A stretch of 64,000 nt of DNA from NCBI GenBank assembly GCA_963924555.1, contig OZ004596.1, positions 2,666,001 through 2,730,000 of the forward strand. The letters run 5' to 3'. The translations under genes were made by a program, and so were the position numbers. The notes under the pieces are model-generated. The model did no database searches. It worked only from the letters and a program-made list of their open reading frames with translations, and was not told where the DNA came from. The stretch comes from Crambe crambe. Lineage: Eukaryota; Porifera; Demospongiae; Poecilosclerida; Crambeidae. Of the stretch, positions 1 to 16,476 are shown in pieces; within the stretch, counting starts at the first letter, position 1; the number at the start of each line of letters is the position of its first letter.

Positions 1-140
1 GATATATTGTCGCTCCATATATAGTAGCTATTGGAGAGGTGGTATAGCTATATCTGATTATACAAAGACAATCGCTCACCAACGAATTGCTCTCCTAGCA
101 ATAAAAATCTCCTAGGTCGTTTCTACTACAGAGTTCAAAG
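1..140 (-). repeat. Fragment of the CGACA-end repeat family, reversed
   Basis: This stretch is the reverse complement of the segment around 1,360-1,480 (GTTGGTGAGCGATTGTC, CACCTCTCCAATAGCTACT). It is therefore another piece of the repeat family whose fuller copies lie at 6,955-8,400 and 37,903-38,607. No coding potential is seen. The rest up to about 264 shows nothing recognisable. Confidence 0.7.
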
Positions 141-264
141 CTGTGTTGTCACGAAATATTTGGTACGGGGAACTATTTTGTCCAAGGCGGACAAAAAAAT
201 TGCAATTTTTGTCCAGCGCTGCCATAAATCATCCTCTCGAGAACAAAGAACAAAAATAGCTTAG

Positions 265-758
265 GCTATTAGCTATAATTGTCTGGAATTTTGTCGCTGG
301 GAGATTCTGTTGCGGCGACAAACTATCCTAGGAAATTCTGTCGCGAGCGACCTAATCTCCCAGGATATTTCGTCGTCGCCAGGATATATTGTTGCTGCAT
401 ATAAAGTAGCTATTGGAGAGGTGGTATAGCTATATCTGATTATACAAAGACGATAGCTGCATAGTTGTAGGTATAGCAATAGAGTGACAAAATCTCAAGT
501 TTTGTTGCTCTCCAATATGTTCTTCACATCTCCAACTCCCAAAGACACTATATATTTCAACAAGCTGACTAGATTATGGACCAATCTTTTTTCTGTTGTT
601 TTTTTTGTTTGATTGATCATTTGCTGTAATCCTCTCCTGGTTGCTAGGCCAGTCTTGGTGGATCCTCAGCCTGCATGGTCTAATTGCCCCATCTTTTCTG
701 TAGTAACTTAATAGAATAATAATAATAATAATAATAATAATGATGATAATAATAATAA

Positions 759-791
<33 letters not shown>

Positions 792-806
792 TGATAATAA
801 TAATAA

Positions 807-857
<51 letters not shown>

Positions 858-1555
858 TAGTAATACGGAGCAACGAAATCTCCTCAATCTCCTAGGATTG
901 TTGATCACTATACCTAGCTATTATCTACTATAGCTAGTAATAAAATCTCCTGTGGTATAATAAAATCTCCAAGGATATTAGCTACTAATCTACCTCTATG
1001 CAATATTAGGTAGTTATATATGTAGCTATAGCTATTGAGCTATGTTATAGCAGTACCTACTTTCTATAGTAGCTAAGAGACATGTTGCTCTGTGGCATCT
1101 AGCTAGCTATTATATGTAAGTAGCTATCTAGAATATTTTCCAATAACTGATTTGTATAAAGTTCAATCATGCATTCACATCAATATAGATCAGTTATAAA
1201 TATTCCATCACTTTATTAACTTTCTAGCTAAGCAAGACACGATGCTCCTAAAGTATATCTAGCAAGCTTGAGATTTTGATGTACCCATAAACAGCATAGA
1301 AATATAGCTAATAACTAGTGAAAAAATATCCTAGGTGATATTATCATTATAGAAGAGATTTATCACTAAGACAGAAACGACCTAGGAGATTTTTCATTGC
1401 TAGGGCAATTTGTTGGTGAGCGATTGTCTTTGTATAATCTGACATAGCCACCTCTCCAATAGCTACTTCATATGCAGCGACAATGATATATCCTGGCGGC
1501 GATGAAATATCCTAGGAGATTAGGTAGCTCGCGACAGAATTTCCTAGGATATTTT
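265..1555 (+). repeat. CGACA-end repeat, composite copy
   Basis: It starts with the GTCGCTGGGAGATTCTG end motif near 289 and runs into CCTAGGAGATT-type repeats. It is similar along most of its length to 6,955-8,390 (for example 1,300-1,555 against 8,100-8,360). The first 200 bases also contain a reversed piece of the right end, so the copy is composite. The right terminal motif (CAGAATCTCCCAGCGAC) is missing because the foldback structure begins at about 1,560. It is presumably a non-autonomous DNA transposon, with no transposase visible. Confidence 0.6.
715..856. repeat. AAT trinucleotide microsatellite
   Basis: Tandem AAT units with a few ATG and AAG interruptions lie inside the CGACA-end repeat. 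Open frames on the minus strand here are runs of isoleucine or leucine produced by the microsatellite, not genes. The same position in the related copy at 6,955-8,400 also carries a trinucleotide run. Confidence 0.95.
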
Positions 1556-1559
1556 TTGG

Positions 1560-4500
1560 TTTTTTACAGCCCTTTGTCTTAGAGGCGCTAGGCTTATGTA
1601 GGCGCTTGGCTTATCTAAGTGCTTGTGGTAAGTATTCACGATTTTCTATGTATTGTTCTCCGGTTGGAACCACAACTTAAATGACTCTTGTCTCTGATAG
1701 CGATATCAAGCACTGGAGCCTATCAGCTGCTCACTTGATCACTGTCGAATGCAGCATACTTTGTTACATATAAACTCAACAGCAAAATTGTTAACTTGCT
1801 TGCTCGCTCGCTGTCAAAATTAATGTTGCACATTTCCCTAGTATAGCGAGCAATTTATGTACGCGTGAGTGTGCATGTCGATCGAGTATGAAATAAAAAT
1901 CCATTGACTAGTGCGTACTATAGCGGGAGTGTAAGCTTGAAAATTAACTATGGAAAAAGGAATTTGAACAAGTTCTTATAATACAATACAGCTTAAAAAT
2001 TTTAAATATTGCGAGATTTGAGAACGCGAAAGAGCGCAAAAAATCATTGCAGCGAGCGAGCTGACACTCAGGTCATGACTCATTGAAATTGTATATCTAT
2101 GTCTACACTCCAAAATGCCACAGGCGTATGTACAGTATGTATGTGTCGTGCAATAGTAGCGCCCATCGTGTGCGTGATGTCCATGAAATTGTTTTCTACA
2201 GCTTTTTGTCATAGAGGTGGTTGGCTTATCTAAGTGCTTGCGGAAAATTCACAGCTTTTTTTATGCGTGGAGCTTCCTTGTTGGAACCACCATTAACATG
2301 ACTCTTAACAATATCATGCACTGAAGCTATCAGCTAGCTACTTCCCTTGCTCACTTCGTTCTGCACATTGCAACAGTAGTAGTTGTAGGGCTTAGCTAAG
2401 TTCTTTGTTACATATAAACTCAACAGCAAAATCGTTTAAAGAGTTGTAGCACTCACTTGCTCGCTTCTGTCAAAATGAGCTGACTCTCAGGTCATGACTC
2501 ATTGAAATTGTAAAATATATGTATATATCTAGTTTACACTCCAAAATGCTCCATGCGTAAGTAAGTACGTGTCCCAAATTAATAGCGCTGCGCGTGCATG
2601 CTCCAATTGTAATTGAGTTAGATTGTTTTCTACAGCCTTTTGTTATAGAAGCGCTAGGTGCTTAGCTACTTATAGTAAGCATTTACACCTCAACATTTCT
2701 ACATCCTTTTGGGCAGCGGGCACATGCATAAGGCTTATCTAAGCGGCTTGTAAGCACTAGGTTTTACTTTATCTAAGTGCTCTTACAGTTGCCTGCCACT
2801 TACATATACAAAATCTTCTAAGGAGTTGAAAGCATAAATGAATAGAATGCCTATAGGAATACTTAGGAATACTTGCTCACTCGCTCGCTGTGACTCAAAT
2901 GTAATATTATCCTAGTATAATAGCTACAGTCACTAGCTCAGTTAAGTAAGGTAATTCTGATGGTAATTTCAGGAAAAAAATAATGGTTCTTATTTCTGTA
3001 TGGGAGCAATTAGCCTCTTATCCAGGCCTTATAAATAAATTTTAATAAGGCCAGGGTACGAGGCTAACTTGAAATATGCTGTAAAGTTTAGATAAAAAGT
3101 CTATGATTTGTGAATGATAGCCAAAACTAAAAAAATTGGTAATTCCTAATCATTGTTGTCGGCAACACAAAGCATAAACGGTATTAGTCTTCGGTTATTG
3201 ACAATTTTCAGTGAAATTTTGTGACCGCCACAAAATTTCACAGCTAGAGAATAAACGGCAAACGGCGTTGATGAAGGATCGGATACGCCATACGCTTTCG
3301 GTAATCTAATACTCTAATCTATTTTACGTAGTATATAGTATCTCTGGTATTACTAAAATTTAATAATAAAAATGAAAAGCTAATTTATACTACTAAGAAC
3401 TATTTCTCGGGCATCAAGGACGAAATTTGTGCCATCAAATTAAATAATTTATAAATGGCGCGTTATACCCTTTAACCAGTCAAATATAGATTTAGCGCAA
3501 GTCAATAGAATTGATCTCGAATTCATTGATATTGCCATTTGATCCTGAATTTAGAACAACGAATTTCGCGTTCGCTTTTGCGCGTACGCAAATGGCACTT
3601 TTTAAAAATTCTTATTGTATCTTACTTATTACTTAGCTTAAAGTAATCAACTCTGCATCAGTGTCGCCTGTTTTTATCTACTAGGGCAATGTTCAACATT
3701 CAGTTAACAGCGAGCGAGCAAGCAATTATTCTTTAGTGCTACAACTCTTTAGAAGATTTTGCTTCGAGTTCATATGTGATAAAGCACTTAGATAAGCCTG
3801 TAGAACCTCTACAACTACTACTATAGCATTTGAAGTGATGTCAAGTAGCTAGCTGGTAGCTTCAGTGCTTGATATTGTTAAGAGTCATGTTAGTGGTGGT
3901 TCCAACCAAGAAACTCCACGCATAAAAAGCTGTGATTTTGCAAGCCCCTACAATCACTTAGATAAGCCAAGCGCCTCCATGACGAAAAGCTGTAGAACAT
4001 GCACATCATGCACGCGCAGGGCGCTACTATTGCACGACACGTACGTACCGTACATACGCCTGGAGCATTTTGGAGTGTAGACATAGATATACAATTTCAA
4101 TGAGTCATTTATTAAATGCGCGCTTTCAAGTTCGCGATATTTAAAATTTTAAAGCTGTACTGTATCATAAGAAGTTCCTTTTTCCATAGTTAATTTTCAA
4201 GCACTATTGTACGCACTAGTCAATGGATTTTTAATTCATTCTCGATCGACATGCACACTCACACGTACATGAATCGCTCGCTATACTAGGCTAGGGAAAT
4301 GTGCAACATTAATTTTGACAGCGAGCGAGCAAGCAAGTTAACTCAAAGATTTTGCTGTTGAGTTTATATGTAACAAAGTACTTAGCAATGTGCTGCATGC
4401 ATTTGACAGTGAGGAAGTGAGCAGCAGATAGGCTCCAGTGCAAGAGTCATCTAAGTTGTGGTTCCAACCGGGAAACTCAATACATAGAAAGTTGTAAATA

Positions 4501-6650
4501 CTTACCACAAGCACTTAGATTAACCAAGCGCCTACATAAGCCTAGCGCCTCTAAGGCTGTAGAAAACGATCCAGTTTGATTACAATTGGAGCATGCGCAT
4601 TATGACTCTTGCACTGGAGCCTATCAGCTGTTAACTTGCTCACTGTCAAATGCAACACATTGCTAAGTACTTTGTTACATATTAACTAAACAGCAAAATC
4701 TTTTAAGTTAACTTGCTTGCTCGTTCGCTGTCAAAATTAATATTGCACATAAATCCATTAACTACTGTATACGATAGCGGGAGTGTAAGCTTGAAAATTA
4801 ACTATGGAAAAAGGAATTTGAACAACTTCTTATAATACAGTACAGCTTTAAAATTTTAAATATCGCGAGATTTGCGAACTTGAAAGCGCCCATTCAAAAA
4901 ATGACTTGCATATCTATGTCTACACTCCAAAATGCCCCAGGCGTATGTACGGTACGTACGTGTCGTGCAATAGTAGCGCCCTACGCATGCATGATGTGCA
5001 TGAAATTTTTTTCTACAGCTTTTTGTCATAGAGGCGCTTGGCTTATCTATATGATTGTAAGCGCTTACAAATTCACAGCTTTTTATGCGTGGAGCTTCCT
5101 GGTTGGAACCACCATTAACATGACTCTTAACGATATCAAGCACTGAAGCTATCAGCTAGCTACTTCACTTATCACTTCAAATGCTGCACATTGCTATAGT
5201 AGTAGTTGTAGAGGCTCTACAGGCTTATCTAAGTGCTTTTTACATATAAACTAAACAGCAAAATCTTCTAAAGAGTTGTAGCACTAAAGAATAATTGCTT
5301 GCTCGCTCGCTGTTAACTGAATGTTGAACATTGCCCTAGTAGATGAAAAACAGGCGTGACTGATGTAGAGTTGATTAATTCAAGCTAAGAAGTAAGTAAG
5401 ATACAATAAGAATTTTTTAAAAATGCCATTTGCGTACGCGCAAATACGAACGTGAAATTAGTTCTTCTAAATTCAGGATCAAATGGAAATATAATGGATT
5501 CGAGGTCAATCCTATCGACTTGCGCTTACTCTATATGTGACTGGGTAAAGGGTATAACGCGGCATTTATAAATTATTTGATTTGTCCTTGATGGCACAAA
5601 TTTCAAAGCTTCAGGTCCTTGGTGGCCGAGGAATAGTTCTTAGTAGCCTAAATTAGCTTTTTCATTTTTCTTATTTAGTAATGCCAGAGACATTATATAC
5701 TACATAACATAGAATATCTCTAGATTAGAGTACTAGATTACCGAAAGCGTATGGCGTAGCCGATCGTTCACCAACGCCCGTGTTGCCGTTTATTCTGTAG
5801 CTGTGTCGCGGCGACAAAATTTCACTGAAAATTGTCACTAACCGGAGATTATTAAGGTTTTATTCTCTGTGTTGTTGTACAACAATCATTCGGAATTACC
5901 AATATTTTAGAAGTTATCTGCTCCCATTCAGAAATAAGAACCATTATTTTTTTCCCTGAAATTTCCAACAGAATTACCTTACTTAACTGGGCTAGTGACT
6001 GTAGCTATTATACTACAACACTTGAGTCACAGCGAGCGAGTGAGCAAGTATTCCTAAGTATTCATATAGGCTTTCTATTCACTTGTGCTTTCAACTCCTT
6101 AGAAGATTTTGTATATGTAAGTGGCACGCAGCTGTTCAACTCCTTAGAAGATTTTGTATATGTAAGTGGCAGGCAGCTATAAGTGCACTTAGATAAACCT
6201 AGTGCTTACAAGCCGCTTAGATAAGCCTTATGCATGTGCCCGCTGCCCAAAAGGATGTAGAAATGTTGATCTGATACTTCATTTGTGCTTTGCTGTTGAG
6301 TTAGTAGCTAAGTGGCAGAGGCAGCTGCATGCATAGAAAGCTAAGTACTTATTACAAAGCACTTAGATATGTCTAGTGCCTACAATCCACTTAGATAAGC
6401 CTTGTCTACAATCCAGCATGTAGACTATGTAGAAATCAATCAAGAGCGCATAAATGCACGTGTACGGCACTACTATTGCACGACACACGTAGGTATATAT
6501 GCCTTGGGCATTTTGGATTGTAGAGCAATGTACAAGATTTGAGTCGCAGTGAGCGAGCGAGCAAATATTCCTGTCTAGTGCCTACAGTCCACTTAGATAA
6601 GCCTAGCCCTACTATCCATCTATTATAATGGCGATCAAGCGCAGCGAGCG
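1560..6650. repeat. Large palindromic foldback structure
   Basis: The block order, by eye, is A (1,566-2,160), B (2,160-2,500), C (2,640-3,710), then B reversed (3,735-4,015), A reversed (4,025-4,560), A (4,600-5,000), B (5,000-5,310) and C reversed (5,310-6,290). The stretch from about 2,640 to 6,290 is thus a 3.6-kb imperfect palindrome centred near 4,580. Recurrent motifs are AGCGAGCGAGCAAGC, CTTAGATAAGCC and ACACTCCAAAATGC. Arms differ by scattered substitutions and small indels. No transposase is recognisable; the short open frames inside are not supported. It resembles foldback-type transposons in architecture only. Confidence 0.75.
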
Positions 6651-6954
6651 TTAGGTGTACGGGACGTACTATTCACGCACTATTGTGACTCCAAGTCTAG
6701 GTAACACTCGCCCATAGGGCTTCCTAAGGTAACCAAAGAGTTTGAGGTTAGAAGTATAAATATCGCTTTCGAACTGATGTTTGCAGCGTTGCCATTGTAG
6801 CGCATCGCAGCATCGCATCGGTTAGTGCCGTGAGCGTGTACTATTGACCGTGCGGTCTCATATTCGATTCCCGCTTTGAAAAAATTTTTCTTTTTCAATC
6901 TTTGAAAATTTTTCTAAGTGTCCTGCCGGCACTCCAAGAAGAAAATTCCGATGC
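6650..6954 (+). other. Unassigned segment with a weak tRNA-like B box
   Basis: There is no gene here. At about 6,815-6,885 the text GGTTAGTGCCG, then GGTCTC and ATTCGATTCCCGC, loosely resembles A-box and B-box elements of a pol III promoter. The bases around TTCGATT do not form a T-stem, so this is not a functional tRNA; it could be a decayed tRNA-derived SINE head. The end (GCCGGTGTTGTCACTGGG) grades into the next CGACA-end repeat. Confidence 0.2.
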
Positions 6955-8400
6955 CGGTGTTGTCACTGGGAGATTCTGTCGCGGCGACAAAATATCAGGA
7001 AATTCTATCGAGAGCGACCTAATCTCCTAGGATATGTCGTCGTCATTAGGTCGCAGCTAGCTATATTAGACATTAGACGTAGCTACTCGATACATCTCTT
7101 ATAGGATATTTTTGTTGCTCAGCACTGCATGCATGACTATATATTTGATATTACATAGCCAGAGCATATAGCGGAGTATAGATATCTCCTATAGTCACTC
7201 ACCATAAATTTTAGTAAAGTTAAAGTTAAGTAAAATCTCCTAGTACATTTGTATGTTCTTCACATGCATAGTTGTAGGTATAGCAATAGAGTGACAAAAT
7301 CTCATATTTTGTTGCTCTCCAATAGCTATATTTTTTCACATCTCCAACTCTCAAAGACACTATAATAATTATGTTTCAACAAGCTGACTAGATTATGGAC
7401 CAATCTTGTTTTATTATTTGTTAGTCGTGGCTGTTATTATAATAAATTGCCCCATCTTCTTCATTTTTGTTGTAACTTATCTCATTTCTTAAAACGTCAT
7501 CTTGTGCTGTAAATCGTATAATAATAATAATAATAATACTAATGATGATGATGATGATGATGATAATAATAATTAAAAAAATAATAATAATAATTATTAT
7601 TATTATTTTATTATTATATTATTATTATTATTATTATGATTATATATAGAGCGACAAAATCACCTCAATCTCCTAGGATTGTTGCTCACTATATAGCTAT
7701 TGCTAACTATAGCTAATAATAAAATCTCCTGTGGTATAATAAAATCTCCCAGGATATTAGCTACTTATCTAGCTCTAAGCAATATTAATGTAGCTATAGC
7801 TATTGAGATATGTTATAGAAGTATATATAAAGAACTATAATTTTTTACTTTCTATAGTAGCTAAGAGATGTGGCATCTAGCTAGCTATTATACGTAAGTA
7901 GCTATCTAGAATATTTTCCAATACTGATTTGTATAAAGCTCAATCATGCATTCATATCAATATAGATCAGTTATAAATATTCCATCGCTGTACACTTGAA
8001 AAAAAAATTATTAACTTTCTAGCTAAGCAAGACACTAGAAAAAATATGCTCCTGAATAACTAACAAGCTTGAGATTTTGATGCACCCATAAACAGCATAG
8101 AAATATAGCTAATAACTAGTGAAAAAATATCCTAGGAGATATTATCATTACAGAAGAGATTTATCATTAAGACAGAAACGACATAGGAGATTTTTTATTG
8201 CTAGGGCAATTTGTTGGTGAGCGATTGTCATTGTATAATCAGTTATAGCTATACCACCTCTCCAATAACTACTTTATATGGAGCGACAATATATCCTGGC
8301 GGCGACGAAATATCCAAGGAGATTAGGTTGCTCGCAACAGAATTTCCTAGGATATTTGTCGCCGCGACAGAATCTCCCAGCGACAAAATAAGCTGTGACA
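6955..8400 (+). mobile_element. CGACA-end repeat, near-complete copy
   Basis: The left end near 6,959 reads GTCACTGGGAGATTCTGTCG. The right end near 8,368-8,390 reads CGCGACAGAATCTCCCAGC, its inverted counterpart, so terminal inverted repeats bound about 1.4 kb of non-coding DNA. Sub-terminal CGACAAAATATCCTAGG motifs repeat in both orientations. An imperfect AAT/ATT stretch sits at 7,519-7,640. It is most likely a MITE-like, non-autonomous DNA transposon; the superfamily cannot be told. Confidence 0.65.
7519..7640. repeat. AAT/ATG/ATT microsatellite
   Basis: AAT and GAT units are followed by ATT units, giving a partly self-complementary trinucleotide tract inside the CGACA-end repeat. Confidence 0.9.
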
Positions 8401-8736
8401 CCGGCACCGGGTTCCGGGCTGGTGGCCTGAATGGACCCGATCCCGTTGCCGGGACTGTAGACACAGTGTTCTATACATATACTGCTATAACAGCTCAAAG
8501 TGCATGATCGACATATAAATAGCTAGTATTGTATAGAACTAGATAAGAAAATATCTTGGGAGATTTTATTACCAAAAGAGATTTTATAGTGAGCAACAAT
8601 CCTAGGAGATTGAAATTTTGTCACTCTATTACTATTTTTTATTTTTTTATTTTTTTTATAATAAAAATAAGACGGGAATCCGGAAACGGAGAATCAAAAA
8701 TAAAATTTCAACCAAAAACAAAAAAACAAAAACAAA

Positions 8737-8784
<48 letters not shown>

Positions 8785-9012
8785 CAGAGAGTTCCATAAT
8801 CTAGTCAGCCTGTTGAAATAGAAGTGTCTTTGGGAGTTGAAGATGTGAAGAACATAGCTATAGCTATTGGAGAACAACAAAATAATCTAGAGCAACAAAA
8901 TATCCTATAGGAGATGTATCTATGGTATAGCTAGCTGTGACAATCCTGGCGGCGACAAAATACCCTGGGAGTCAGAAATTCTGTCGCCGCGACAGAATCT
9001 CCCAGCGACTGA
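8401..9012 (-). repeat. Partial CGACA-end repeat with ATT microsatellite
   Basis: The stretch 8,540-8,930 is related to 7,265-7,400 in reverse (GTTGAAATAGAAGTGTCTTT, GGAGTTGAAGATGTGAAG). It ends at about 8,977-9,005 with CGCCGCGACAGAATCTCCC followed by GTGACACC. An ATT microsatellite occupies 8,737-8,784. The block abuts the first exon of the LARS2-like pseudogene, so this element lies directly upstream of that gene. Confidence 0.6.
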
Positions 9013-9067
9013 CGTGACACCAGAATCAGTACTAGTAGGTAAAGGGTTCCCTTTGGACTTAGTAAAG

Positions 9068-14040
<4,973 letters not shown>

Positions 14041-15230
14041 TATTAATGTATAGGCTGATAGAATTGTGTCAAACAAAGAAAGTGAGGGATCAGTACTAAA
14101 GTCGTCCCTTGATCATTCGCTATTTATCAGTTCTAACTTTCTCCGTTCTCGACCGTTTATAATAACAGCAGAGAGCTGATCACCCACTCTATGAGCTAGT
14201 TTTTGAAATTTTGAAATTTTGTTAAGAATTGAGAAAGTTATAGCAGTTATAGTTATGGTGATCACAGTATCTGGTGAACGCAAATAGATGAGTGTGATAT
14301 TATTATGTATCGTTAATGGGGTCAGAAAGGGATCATTTTCTGTCCTGTCAGAAATGTGTGATCCCGTGAATCGTGAATCCCTGCAAAGTGAAGCTGTTGC
14401 TCTTGAACAGAATAATGCTTTGCAACAGTGATATGAGTTCCACTAAAATATATGTGGCGCCTCATGGTCAAGTTATTAATTTTGCCAAATAATGTATTAC
14501 CCAGCTTTGGAAAATCAATTTTGTCTCATCTCACCTTTATTAATATTTCAGAGTCATGGCTACGTAAGTCTTGGTAGAGTGATGTGCACCACAGACCATA
14601 TGTTGGAACCTATGTGTACACAGCAACTATAGAACTAAACTGTTATTACAGCTGTGTGATCAATACTTCATGTATCCCCATTAGTTATTGAGAATTGAAT
14701 TGTGTTCACAAAGTTCCACACACTATGAGATCCCTGAGAAACTTGAAGGAAACACAGTGTATTTTTTGTAGGATATGCAAGGGCATGGCGAAAACGATGA
14801 AACATGCCATGCCTTCGTATATTCTATGAATTTCCTTATCAAGTTTCCTTCAGATTTCACTCCTAATTTTCAGTGACACATTTGATGTATAATGGGGCTT
14901 CATAAAACCACCCATTCTATGACTTCTATTGTCTACAAAATTCATTGATTGCCATGACAATAAGGGAGAGAGGAGGGATTTGGGGCTTAGCATTATATAA
15001 TGATGCTATTAATTGTTGGAAAAAGCCCTCTAATTGACAGTTAAGGCAGCAGAGGAGTCTTGTTTCTTTGATAACTCTCATACCATTCTTGTTTGTGCAG
15101 ACATCAATTTATTATAAAAAGGCACTAATATCTAGATGTGATTAACATTGACCATATTATGTAGTGTAAACTGACTTTTGTGGCAGAACTGAAGAACAAA
15201 TCAATGCTATACACTGTCCATGTGATGTGC
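14041..15230. other. Non-coding stretch, no gene seen
   Basis: It lies between the last recognisable LARS2-like block and the ankyrin fragment. I saw no open frame with family resemblance, no clear tandem repeat and no terminal inverted repeat. It may contain intron and 3' sequence of the decayed synthetase gene. Confidence 0.5.
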
Positions 15231-15239
15231 TCTTCTTCA

Positions 15240-16165
15240 CATGCAAGGGATTTCCCTTCATTTTCCTGCAGGTGAATTTGAGCATGCTATCAAGAAGCAA
15301 GTTGACCACTCATGTCTACTGGCAAGCAATACAGCACTCCACCTATCTTTATCCTGCAAGTTGATATTTAGTAGCGCCACTGACATCAACCACTTCAGCG
15401 TATCCATCATAGCTTGCCAACATCAAAGGAGGGAATCCATTTCTGTTAAATAGTTGATCGACCTGAGCACCATTTCCAATAGCTTTGCTCTTATTTTGTA
15501 TAGCTGCATACTAAACAGTTTTGAGCACCCATTTTCTAGCAGCAAATATTTCAACATTCCCATTTGCACTTGCACTCATCAACACTGATGATCCATCATT
15601 CTGCAACCAAGTTGACTGCAGCACCCTTTTCAAGCAACCAACTTGCCATTTCATTCCAATTTTGCAATTATTAGTGCCAATTTTTTTCTGTAAGTCTATT
15701 GTTGCTCCACTCCTTAATAAAAGTTCTTTGTGTCCTTCTTTAGTTGCGTTCATCACCTTGTGTGTCAACCTTTTCCAACAATAGAGTAAGTGATCAATTA
15801 TCACATGGATCAATTACTGGACAGTTGTACCTAGAAAACTCTGCCATAAACTGTTTGCCATCTGTAATATGATTATTTTTTTTGGATAACTCCTTCAATG
15901 ATGTAACAGCCACAGCTGAAAGTCAGGATTCTGAATCAGTTTTCAATCTTTTGATACCTAAATCATAGGTACCAGATGCCAGAAAAAGTCTCAAAGTTGG
16001 AAGACAGGAAGGTTCCATCCTTCCCCTATCTGTGTCTACATTAATTTTATAGAAGTCAAGCTTCAAATACCACTGCAATACAAACCTGAACTTAGGCACT
16101 ATATTATGGTAATCAATATTCAGACGGCAAAAAATGGGCTGATTTTTAATGGTGGAGGATGTCAC
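15240..16165 (-). pseudogene. Ankyrin-repeat protein fragment, broken
   Basis: Read on the minus strand, 15,800-15,530 gives MNATKEGHKELLLRSGATID and then QNDGSSVLMSASANGNVEI. 15,480-15,360 gives GNGAQVDQLFNRNGFPPLML followed by ASYDGYAEVV. These are ankyrin-repeat signatures (GADVN-like turns, helices with LMxAxxxGxxE). Upstream, 16,165-15,923 is open and ends LRLFLASGTYDLGIKRLKT, plausibly the preceding part of the same protein. Frameshifts and stops separate the pieces, and no start is convincing. Ankyrin repeats mediate protein binding; no partner can be inferred. It sits between two plus-strand genes in the opposite orientation, which suggests an inserted gene copy or a relic. Confidence 0.6.
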
Positions 16166-16476
16166 ATGTAGAACACTAGATGTACGTTTATATGTATGAA
16201 AAAAAATTACATCAACATTACCAAGTCAACTACTGCCTGTATGTAATTGATCAAGGTGCATATCTAGCTTATCACTTTGCTGTTATCAGATCCTTTCATT
16301 CAAAGTGCTTTATTACCGGCTATCCAACTTTGCAGCTCAGTTTATGTGGACATTCAAGTACCATTAGAATTGATGATTAGAGTATTGTGAAGACTAGAAT
16401 AACATCTCTTCTATATTTAAGAAGACATGACTGCATCTCTTTGTTTCATTTGTAGAGTCTGATGCTTACATATTAG

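Noticed and set aside
574..908. Poly-isoleucine and poly-leucine frames
   Set aside because: They are products of the AAT/ATT microsatellite; the same holds at 8,556-8,880.
6815..6890. tRNA gene
   Set aside because: The B-box-like ATTCGATTCCCGC is present, but neither the T-stem nor the acceptor stem pairs.
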